From Microbacterium sp. Root180 (GTDB lineage: Bacteria > Actinomycetota > Actinomycetes > Actinomycetales > Microbacteriaceae): DNA of 64,000 bases. The stretch is from contig NZ_LMHS01000001.1 in assembly GCF_001428485.1 (NCBI RefSeq), positions 62,404 to 126,403 of the forward strand, in the 5' to 3' direction. Below, piece by piece: positions 1 through 5,685 of the stretch. The notes under the pieces were generated by a model. That model had not been told where the DNA came from and did no database searches. It was given only the letters and a program-made list of their open reading frames with translations. Both the position numbers and the translations under genes were made by a program. Within the stretch, counting starts at the first letter, position 1. Each line of letters starts with the position of its first letter.

Positions 1-597
1 AACTCGACGCTCCACACGTCCGGGCAGTTCGCGATCAGGGTGGTGCTGCTCATCCTGTCGGCGCTCATCGCGCTGAGCTTGGTCCTCGACCTCGACATCC
101 TCCTCGGCGCGTTCGCGGCCGGCATCGTGTGGCGCCTGCTCATGCGCGATGCCGCCGAACCCGACCGTGCGGCCGTCGAGAGCAAGATCGAGGCCGTGGC
201 GTTCGGTTTCCTGGTGCCGATCTTCTTCATCTACACCGGAGTGACCTTCGACCTGTCCGCGCTCCTCGCGCAGCCCGTGCTGTTCCTGTTCCTGCCGGTC
301 GTCCTGGTCGCGCTGCTGCTCGTGCGCGGGCTGCCGTCCATGCTCGCGGCGCCTGAGGGATCGTCCGTCCGTGACCGCGTATCCGTGGCCCTCCTCGGTG
401 CGACCGCGCTCCCGATCATCGTCGCGGTCGCGGCGATCGGTGTGGAGGAGGGCATTCTGTCCTCGGCGACGTCGGCCCTGCTCGTGGGAGCGGGCATGCT
501 GTCGGTGCTCCTCTTCCCGCTCGTCGCGATGAGCCTGCGCGGCGAGCGCCGTGCCCTGACCTCGGCCCCGTCACCGGTCGAAGACGACGCGGCGTGA
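1..597 (+). CDS. Cation:proton antiporter, C-terminal part (cut by window start)
   Basis: The frame is open from base 1, so only the C-terminal ~198 residues of a larger membrane protein are visible. The segment holds at least five hydrophobic helices, a charged loop with EPDRAAVESKIEAVAFGFLVPIFFIYTG, and the pattern in which a helix begins FGFLVPIFF(I/V)xxG, which is typical of the Kef/NhaP-like CPA2 sodium (or potassium):proton exchangers. It would sit in the plasma membrane and exchange a monovalent cation for protons. A soluble TrkA-N domain is absent, as the chain stops soon after the last helix with a short acidic tail. The next gene starts inside this stop codon, so the two are translationally coupled. 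Substrate ion cannot be told from this fragment. Confidence 0.8.
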   Translation, partial: NSTLHTSGQFAIRVVLLILSALIALSLVLDLDILLGAFAAGIVWRLLMRDAAEPDRAAVESKIEAVAFGFLVPIFFIYTGVTFDLSALLAQPVLFLFLPVVLVALLLVRGLPSMLAAPEGSSVRDRVSVALLGATALPIIVAVAAIGVEEGILSSATSALLVGAGMLSVLLFPLVAMSLRGERRALTSAPSPVEDDAA

Positions 598-1079
598 CGA
601 CCTCCGCCTTGCTCGACTCCGCGCGCGCCCGGCTGGCGGACGCCCCGCGCGAGGGGCTGGGTGAGCTGGTCGAGTCGCGGCGGATCCTCGGCCTCGGCCG
701 AGCGCCGCGCATCGTGCCCCGCGGGTCCGGGTGGCACCTCGGCGTGCTGCTGCTCACCGACGACGCCGTGCTCGCGACCGGCGAGATCCTCCGGGCGCGC
801 ACCGAGGCCCGCCGCGGGTACACGGCCGAGTCCCAGCGGCTGCGGGCGGAGCTCGCGGCGGCCGCCCGACGCGGCGGATTCGACGAGGCCGCCATCGTGC
901 ACATCGGGTGGCGGATGCTGCAGCCCGACGCCGTCGACCGGGGAGAGGCATCCGGTCCCCTCGCGCTTGTCGACGGGGTGCCGAGCGTGCGGTGGAGTGC
1001 GTCGGGCGGATTCGTCCCGCTCGAGCGCTACCTCGACGAGCGGATCGAGCTGCTCGCCCACCCGCCCGCCGGCGCGTGA
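594..1079 (+). CDS. Hypothetical protein, coupled to the antiporter
   Basis: A 161-residue soluble protein starting at a GTG that overlaps the antiporter stop (GTGA). I do not recognise the family. It has no signal peptide or membrane helix. The N-terminal third is helical and basic (RARLADAPREGLGELVESRRILGLGRAPR), the middle has an alternating strand-like stretch (GWHLGVLLLTDDAVLATGEILRARTEARRGY) and the end is helical. The four-base overlap says it is made in step with the antiporter and it may be an accessory or regulatory subunit, but that is inference from position only. Confidence 0.7.
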   Translation: MTTSALLDSARARLADAPREGLGELVESRRILGLGRAPRIVPRGSGWHLGVLLLTDDAVLATGEILRARTEARRGYTAESQRLRAELAAAARRGGFDEAAIVHIGWRMLQPDAVDRGEASGPLALVDGVPSVRWSASGGFVPLERYLDERIELLAHPPAGA

Positions 1080-1090
1080 GCTCACCCCCC

Positions 1091-1121
1091 GGTCGTTGAG
1101 CGAGCGGAGCGAGTCGAAACG
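1091..1121. repeat. Family F intergenic repeat, copy 1
   Basis: A 31-base element beginning GGTCGTTGAGCGAGCGGAG and ending CGAGTCGAAACG lies between two plus-strand genes. A diverged copy occurs at 51954-51985 inside the start of an SDR gene. The pattern is one I associate with intergenic repeats of Microbacteriaceae. Confidence 0.55.
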
Positions 1122-1188
1122 CCCGCCCGCCGGTCGTAGTCGGGCCGCGCCGGGCTGTCAACGGGGTGCGCCGTGGGCGACGCCTTCC

Positions 1189-1194
1189 TACGGT
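1189..1194 (+). promoter_or_regulatory. -10 box of a leaderless promoter
   Basis: TACGGT is followed by six bases (GGAGGA) and then the ATG at 1201. Transcription would start at or next to the A of the start codon. The GGAGGA is too close to the ATG to act as an ordinary ribosome binding site, which supports the leaderless reading. Confidence 0.55.
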
Positions 1195-1200
1195 GGAGGA

Positions 1201-2001
1201 ATGGCCGCCAGAGATCTCGCCCGCCAGATCGTCGTCATCAGTGCGTTCTGCTTCATGATCGTCGCCGCGATGGTGGGGACGGGGCTCCTCGGCGGCACGC
1301 CGGTGCAGGACCTGCAGGACGGCGCCCTCGACGCCGACGGGTCGTACCTCGCTCCGGCGACCTCGGCGTTCTCGATCTGGTCGGTGATCTACGTCGGGCT
1401 GTTCGCCTACACGGTGTGGCAGGCCCTTCCGCGGCAGCGTTCGCGCACGCGCCAGCGGGCGCTCGGGTGGCTGATCGCGGGCACGATGGTGCTCAACGGG
1501 CTGTGGCTCGTCACCGCGCAGTTCGCGACGCTGCCCCTCACGGTGGCGGCGATCGTGGCGCTGCTCGCGCTGCTGGCCGTGACCTTCCGCCGGGCGGTGC
1601 TCCAGCCGGGTCGCGGGTCGGCGGACGCGCTGCTCATCGACGGCGTGACGGGACTGCACCTCGGCTGGGTCACGCTCGCCACGGTCGCGAACACCGCTGC
1701 CTGGCTGACCACGATCGTTCCCGAGGAGGCTGCGGAGTCCGCGACGCTGTGGGGGGTGCTGGTGCTGGTCGTCGTCGCGGTGATCGGCGTCGCGATCGCG
1801 TGGGCGAGCCACTGGCGCATCGCACCCGGGCTCGCCATGGCGTGGGGACTGGTGTGGATCGGGGTGGGCCGGCTCGTCTTCGAGCCCGAGAGCACGCCGA
1901 TCGGCGTGACGGCGATCATCGTCGCGGTCATCGTGATCGCGGTGCCGCTGGTGGGCACGGTGCTGCACCGGGCGGCCGACGTCCGAAACGCCGAGGTGTG
2001 A
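1201..2001 (+). CDS. TspO/MBR-like tryptophan-rich membrane protein
   Basis: A 266-residue protein with about eight hydrophobic segments, starting MAARDLARQIVVISAFCFMIV. The motif FSIWSVIYVGLFAYTVWQALP in the second helical region and the tryptophans in later helices match the tryptophan-rich sensory protein (TspO/MBR-related) group of actinobacteria. Those proteins bind tetrapyrroles or other hydrophobic ligands in the membrane; the ligand here is unknown. The ATG at 1201 was chosen over the much longer open frame upstream because a clean -10 box precedes it and the upstream translation is arginine/serine-rich shadow. It is longer than classical TspO (about 160 residues), so an extended relative is likely. 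Confidence 0.7.
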   Translation: MAARDLARQIVVISAFCFMIVAAMVGTGLLGGTPVQDLQDGALDADGSYLAPATSAFSIWSVIYVGLFAYTVWQALPRQRSRTRQRALGWLIAGTMVLNGLWLVTAQFATLPLTVAAIVALLALLAVTFRRAVLQPGRGSADALLIDGVTGLHLGWVTLATVANTAAWLTTIVPEEAAESATLWGVLVLVVVAVIGVAIAWASHWRIAPGLAMAWGLVWIGVGRLVFEPESTPIGVTAIIVAVIVIAVPLVGTVLHRAADVRNAEV

Positions 2002-2748
2002 TCAGGCGGCGGGAGCGAACTGCCGGGAGAACGCGCGCAGGAGCCGGACCGGCTCGGTGACGGATGCCGCGAGCACGCGTCCCGCGATGGCGTCGTAGGC
2101 GTCTGCCTCGAAGTAGCCGTCGTCGCGGTACACGGCCATGCGCTCGGTGAACGCCTTCGTCGTCGGCTCGGGATGGAACTGCGTCGCGTAGAGACGGTCG
2201 CCCACGACATAGGCCTGCACCGGGCAGGCGTCGTTGACGGCGAGGAGCGTCGACCCCGGCGGCGGCGCGGCGGTGCCCTCCTTGTGCGCCGTGAGCGCGG
2301 TGAAGCGATCGGCGAGCCCGCCGAACAGAGGATCCGAGGCGGCAGCCGGCGCGAGCTGGACGGTGACCGGGCCGGTGTCCTCCGGATACGCCCGGCTGAC
2401 CTCTCCGCCGAGCATGCGCGTGACGACCCCGATCCCGTAGCAGGTGAACAGGGCGGCCGGGCCCTCGGCGCGGGCCGCCCGTGACGCGATGCGCTCGAGG
2501 TCGGCCTCAAGGCGGCGCTGCACGTCGGTCTTGGTCGACTCGGGGTCGGCGATGTTGAACGGGCTGCCGCCGACGAGGAAGCCGCTGTAGCGGTCGAAGA
2601 CGTCGTCGGGGAGCGGCTCTCGCACGAGGTCGTGGTGCCCGAGGCTGTCCTCGTCGAGGTGCATGGCGGTACGGAAGGACTCGTACTCGGCGGCCGCCGC
2701 ACCGAGCTGCGGCCGCACGCACACGTAGAGCAGCGGCGCGGTCGTCAT
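2002..2748 (-). CDS. Class I glutamine amidotransferase-like protein
   Basis: A 248-residue stand-alone GATase1 domain. The nucleophile elbow is at FTCYGIG (Cys103), and the partner His192 and Glu194 are in FHPEP, so the full Cys-His-Glu triad is present. Such stand-alone domains hydrolyse glutamine or gamma-glutamyl compounds; the GuaA-like spacing suggests a family often annotated as GMP synthase-like amidotransferase, but no synthetase domain is present. The start was set at 2748 rather than the in-frame ATG at 2772 because TAGACT stands seven bases upstream of 2748. The gene converges on the TspO-like gene with no gap. Substrate is not evident. Confidence 0.8.
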   Translation of the reverse strand: MTTAPLLYVCVRPQLGAAAAEYESFRTAMHLDEDSLGHHDLVREPLPDDVFDRYSGFLVGGSPFNIADPESTKTDVQRRLEADLERIASRAARAEGPAALFTCYGIGVVTRMLGGEVSRAYPEDTGPVTVQLAPAAASDPLFGGLADRFTALTAHKEGTAAPPPGSTLLAVNDACPVQAYVVGDRLYATQFHPEPTTKAFTERMAVYRDDGYFEADAYDAIAGRVLAASVTEPVRLLRAFSRQFAPAA

Positions 2749-2755
2749 GGCGTGA

Positions 2756-2761
2756 AGTCTA
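2756..2761 (-). promoter_or_regulatory. -10 box of a leaderless promoter (amidotransferase)
   Basis: On the minus strand TAGACT is followed by seven bases and the ATG at 2748. This box decides the start over the ATG 24 bases upstream. Confidence 0.55.
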
Positions 2762-2848
2762 GGCGGCGGCATCCGCTCGCGCGATCTTGCGAGAACCTCG
2801 TGACGGCGTGTATCACCGGCGCACTATCGCACTCCAGTCAGGTGTGGA

Positions 2849-2854
2849 CACAAT
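2849..2854 (+). promoter_or_regulatory. -10 box of the sigma-protease cassette promoter
   Basis: CACAAT followed by GGGCCCT and the ATG at 2862 fits the leaderless pattern seen elsewhere in the window (TANNNT, 6-8 bases, start). It would drive the sigma factor and the two genes behind it. Confidence 0.4.
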
Positions 2855-2861
2855 GGGCCCT

Positions 2862-3482
2862 ATGACGCGTGCGCGCCCCGACGCCCGCGCCGACTCGGTC
2901 GAGCCGGCGCGGTGGGAGCGTGCCGCCGCGCTCTTCGTGCGATGGCGGGAAGGCGAGAGCCGCGCCATGGACGAACTCGTGCGCCTCATGACGCCGCTGC
3001 TGTGGCACGTCGTGCGGGCGTACGGCCTCGACCACGCCCTCGCTCAGGACGTCGTGCAGACGACGTGGCTGACGCTGGTGCGCCGTCACGAGACGATCCT
3101 CGACCCGCAGGCCGTATCGGGCTGGCTGACGATGTGCGCACGCCGCGAGGCGTGGCGCGTCGGCAAGCAGCACCGTCGAGCCGATGCGACCGAGGCCGAG
3201 TCGCTCGAACCCCATCTGCCCGTCCACGAATCCGCCGAGCAGACCGCCGCGACAGATGACGAGTCCCGTCGCCTGTGGACGTCGGTGGAGACGCTCAACG
3301 AACGATGCCAGCGCCTGCTGCGGATCGTCGCGTTCGAGGACCGGCCCGACTATGCGCGCATCGCCCAGGATCTGGCGATGCCCATCGGGTCCATCGGACC
3401 GACGCGCCAGCGCTGTCTCGCCAAGCTCCGCGCCGTACTCGAGGGCGACGGATGGGGAAGTGGTGACCATGATGGAGACTGA
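2862..3482 (+). CDS. RNA polymerase sigma-70 family (ECF-like) sigma factor
   Basis: A 206-residue two-domain sigma factor. Region 2 lies around residues 35-85 (MDELVRLMTPLLWHVVRAYG then QDVVQTTWLTLVRRHETI), and region 4 around 145-195 (LNERCQRLLRIVAFEDRPDY then IAQDLAMPIGSIGPTRQRCL), where the GSIGPTRxRCLxKLR helix is the DNA-recognition helix. It would redirect RNA polymerase to a small set of promoters. The ATG at 2862 is preferred to the frame-open ATG at 2787, because a -10-like box lies just before it and the extra 25 residues look non-coding. The stop overlaps the next gene, and a subtilase and a CHAT protease follow on the same strand, so this factor probably controls or is controlled by that protease pair. 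Confidence 0.85.
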   Translation: MTRARPDARADSVEPARWERAAALFVRWREGESRAMDELVRLMTPLLWHVVRAYGLDHALAQDVVQTTWLTLVRRHETILDPQAVSGWLTMCARREAWRVGKQHRRADATEAESLEPHLPVHESAEQTAATDDESRRLWTSVETLNERCQRLLRIVAFEDRPDYARIAQDLAMPIGSIGPTRQRCLAKLRAVLEGDGWGSGDHDGD

Positions 3483-3939
3483 GGACTTTTCCGCGGACGC
3501 GGCGCTCTTCGCGCGCATGCGCCGGATGTGGGAGGACATCGATCCGGTGCCCGCCGATCTGATCGACCGGATGGTCGCCGCGGTCGCCGTCGAGGATCTG
3601 TCGCGCGAGTACGCGCTGCTGACGCTCGTCGAGGGCGCGATGGCCGCCGTGCGCGGCGACGCCGACACCGCCACGCTGCAGTTCAGCGACGGCACCACCA
3701 GCGTGCTCCTTCACGTGAGCGCGACCGAGAGCGGCGCACGGCGCATCGACGGGTGGGTGGATGCCGCGGCCCTCGCGATCCGCCTGGTGCACGACGACCG
3801 CGAGTGGACGGCCGAGCCCGGCGAGCACGGGCGCTTCGCTTTCGAAGAGGTCACGCCGGGGGTCGCGCGACTGCGCCTGGTCGTGAAGGATGCCACCGGG
3901 GAGCTGCGCGACTTCCAGACGCCGCAGTTCGAGGTGTGA
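3469..3939 (+). CDS. Small unknown protein between sigma factor and subtilase
   Basis: About 156 residues, overlapping the sigma gene by 14 bases; ATG 3469, ATG 3472 and GTG 3463 are all possible starts. I do not recognise it with certainty. The N-terminal 50 residues are helical (ALFARMRRMWEDIDPVPADL, then DRMVAAVAVEDLSREYALLT) and the rest alternates short strands (FSDGTTSVLLHVSATE, IDGWVDAAALAIRLVHDD, FEEVTPGVARLRLVVKDA), suggesting a beta-sandwich such as a carboxypeptidase-regulatory-like fold. No membrane helix, zinc motif or signal peptide. Position directly after a sigma gene and before two proteases makes an anti-sigma or protease-substrate role an attractive idea, but this is inference. 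Confidence 0.7.
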   Translation: MMETEDFSADAALFARMRRMWEDIDPVPADLIDRMVAAVAVEDLSREYALLTLVEGAMAAVRGDADTATLQFSDGTTSVLLHVSATESGARRIDGWVDAAALAIRLVHDDREWTAEPGEHGRFAFEEVTPGVARLRLVVKDATGELRDFQTPQFEV

Positions 3940-3994
3940 ACCAGTAGGACAGCACGTGCGGGTGTCGCCCGCGCGCTCGAGGAGGCAATGAGAC

Positions 3995-5650
3995 ATGGTT
4001 GAGCCCGGTGCGAACTCAGGGTGGCGGAGTCGGGTCGACGCGGCGAGGCCGCGGGGAGTTCCCCTCGACTCTGCCAGCGCTCCGGTGGAGGGCGTCGACG
4101 CCTATCCCACCGCGTACGCGCTCGACCATCTGCTCATCACCGACAGCGCGAAGCTGCCGGCGACGCTCGAGAAGCTGCGCGAGGCCGGGATGGACTTCGG
4201 CTGGGGCGTCCGGCTCACGTCGGTCAAGGGGGCATCGCTGACCGACGAGGAGGCGTACCAGCGGGCACAGGAGGCGGAGCGGGAGCTCGGCCTGCCGATC
4301 GTGCTGCTCGCGCGCATCTTCCCCCAGCCTCGCGATGATCGCGACGACCAGCCCGTGCCGCCGATCGACGCGTGGCGGCTCCTCCAGCGCGCCCGCGCGC
4401 GCGGCAGCGCCGACCTGTCGGGCGTCGGCCTCGACCACGTCATCACGGTCGACCCGTACGGTTCGACGAACCCGTATGGCTCCACCAACCCGTACGGCTC
4501 CACCAACCCGTATGGCTCGACGAACCCGTACGGTTCGACCAACCCGTACGGTTCGACCAACCCGTACGGCTCGACGAACGCCCCCGGCCCCGGGTCGTAC
4601 GCCTACCCGGGCTCCGGCGGACGCGAAGTCGTCACCTACGTGGGCGATCCGCCTCGACGCGACGACGACGCGATCAAGGGCCGCAGGCCCGTCGTGGCGT
4701 TCATGGACACGGGCTGCGGTCGGCACCCGTGGCTTCCCGACTCGATCGTGGACCGGCATCCCGACCTCAACGGTGAGCCGATCGGAATCTCCGACGCGGC
4801 CACGAATCCCGAGGAGGGCGGCGACATCGCCGGCCCCTACGACGGATTCCTCGACGCTGCAGCCGGGCACGGCACCTTCGTGGCGGGTGTCGTCCGCCAG
4901 GTGTGCCCCGACGCCGACCTCATCTCCATCCGCGTCGCCGACAGCCAGGGCGCGCTGCTCGAGGGCGAGTTCCTCGAAGCGGTCCGCGCTGTCGCCGAGC
5001 TCGTCATCCGCTGGGCAAAGGGCATCGGCGGCCGTCCGATCGACGTCCTCAACCTGTCTCTCGGCTACTACCACGAGACCCCGGCCGACGGACAGTTCGA
5101 CCTGACTCTCGTGAAGTACCTGGTCGCCGCCCGCCGTCACGGCTGCGCGATCGTGTGCTCCGCCGGCAACGACGCGACCGACCGTCCGTCATTCCCCGCG
5201 GCACTGTGGGCATGGCCCGGCTCCGACTTCGTGGTCGACGACCCCGCGGACGCCGCACCGCACCTGTCGGTCGGCGCGCTCAACCCGAACGGCAAGAGTG
5301 TCGCCCTCTTCAGCAACGTCGGCGAGTGGGTGCGCGTCTATGCACCGGGCGTGGCGGTCGTCAGCTCCGCGCCGCCGCTGAATGGCGGCATCCAGGCCGG
5401 AACCCGCAACGACCGCTTCGGTCTTCGTCGCGAGACGATCGACCCCGACGACTTCACCGGCGGATTCGTCGTGTGGAGCGGCACGTCCTTCGCGGCGCCG
5501 TACATCGCCGGCACGGTGGCCGAGATGATCGGCATCGGAATGATGGACGGCCACTCGAAGGAAGACGTCGCGTCCCGCGTCGAGGCGCTCGAGAAGGCCG
5601 GGGCGATCGTGCTCAAGGAATGGAACGGTCTCACGCGCGCTCCCGCCTGA
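3995..5650 (+). CDS. Cytosolic S8 family serine peptidase (subtilase) with PYGSTN repeats
   Basis: A 551-residue subtilisin-type protease. The start ATG follows GGAGG at 3981-3985. No signal peptide is visible, so it should act inside the cell. Residues ~30-140 form an unrecognised N-terminal domain (DHLLITDSAKLPATLEKLRE onwards); residues 154-195 are seven perfect PYGSTN repeats; the catalytic domain follows. The triad is complete: Asp238 in AFMDTGCG, His292 in GHGTFVAGV, Ser498 in SGTSFAAPY, with the oxyanion Asn in CSAGND. The usual secreted subtilase carries an export signal and propeptide; here both seem replaced by the N-terminal domain and repeat linker. Its neighbours are a sigma factor upstream and a TPR-CHAT protease downstream, making a two-protease cassette. 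The target is unknown. Confidence 0.9.
   Translation: MVEPGANSGWRSRVDAARPRGVPLDSASAPVEGVDAYPTAYALDHLLITDSAKLPATLEKLREAGMDFGWGVRLTSVKGASLTDEEAYQRAQEAERELGLPIVLLARIFPQPRDDRDDQPVPPIDAWRLLQRARARGSADLSGVGLDHVITVDPYGSTNPYGSTNPYGSTNPYGSTNPYGSTNPYGSTNPYGSTNAPGPGSYAYPGSGGREVVTYVGDPPRRDDDAIKGRRPVVAFMDTGCGRHPWLPDSIVDRHPDLNGEPIGISDAATNPEEGGDIAGPYDGFLDAAAGHGTFVAGVVRQVCPDADLISIRVADSQGALLEGEFLEAVRAVAELVIRWAKGIGGRPIDVLNLSLGYYHETPADGQFDLTLVKYLVAARRHGCAIVCSAGNDATDRPSFPAALWAWPGSDFVVDDPADAAPHLSVGALNPNGKSVALFSNVGEWVRVYAPGVAVVSSAPPLNGGIQAGTRNDRFGLRRETIDPDDFTGGFVVWSGTSFAAPYIAGTVAEMIGIGMMDGHSKEDVASRVEALEKAGAIVLKEWNGLTRAPA
4454..4579 (+). repeat. Seven tandem 18-base repeats encoding PYGSTN
   Basis: Seven in-phase 18-base units lie inside the subtilase gene. 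The units differ only at synonymous third positions (TAC/TAT, GGT/GGC, TCG/TCC, ACG/ACC) except units 5 and 6, which are identical. The peptide is therefore conserved while the DNA drifts, which argues for selection on the protein linker. Confidence 0.9.
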
Positions 5651-5673
5651 CCCTGGGCGGCGCTGGTCTGGGC

Positions 5674-5679
5674 CAAGAT
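5674..5679 (+). promoter_or_regulatory. Possible -10 box before the CHAT gene
   Basis: CAAGAT, six bases (GAGGGA), then ATG at 5686. The same CAAGAT-six-ATG layout precedes lhr. If real, the CHAT protease can be transcribed on its own as a leaderless message. Confidence 0.35.
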
Positions 5680-5685
5680 GAGGGA

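Noticed and set aside
661..2001. 446-residue open frame ending with the TspO-like gene
   Set aside because: The first ~180 residues are arginine/serine/proline-rich shadow of the preceding gene; the conserved protein starts at 1201 behind its own -10 box.
2787..2861. Upstream start of the sigma factor
   Set aside because: The 25 extra residues do not resemble sigma-factor sequence and would overlap its own -10 box.
4454..4579. CRISPR-like array
   Set aside because: The units are contiguous, without spacers, in frame, and encode PYGSTN repeats in a protease.
4903..5685. Long N-terminal extension of the CHAT protein
   Set aside because: It overlaps the subtilase gene in another frame and has the arginine-rich look of antisense or shadow translation; the TPR region starts after the ATG at 5686.
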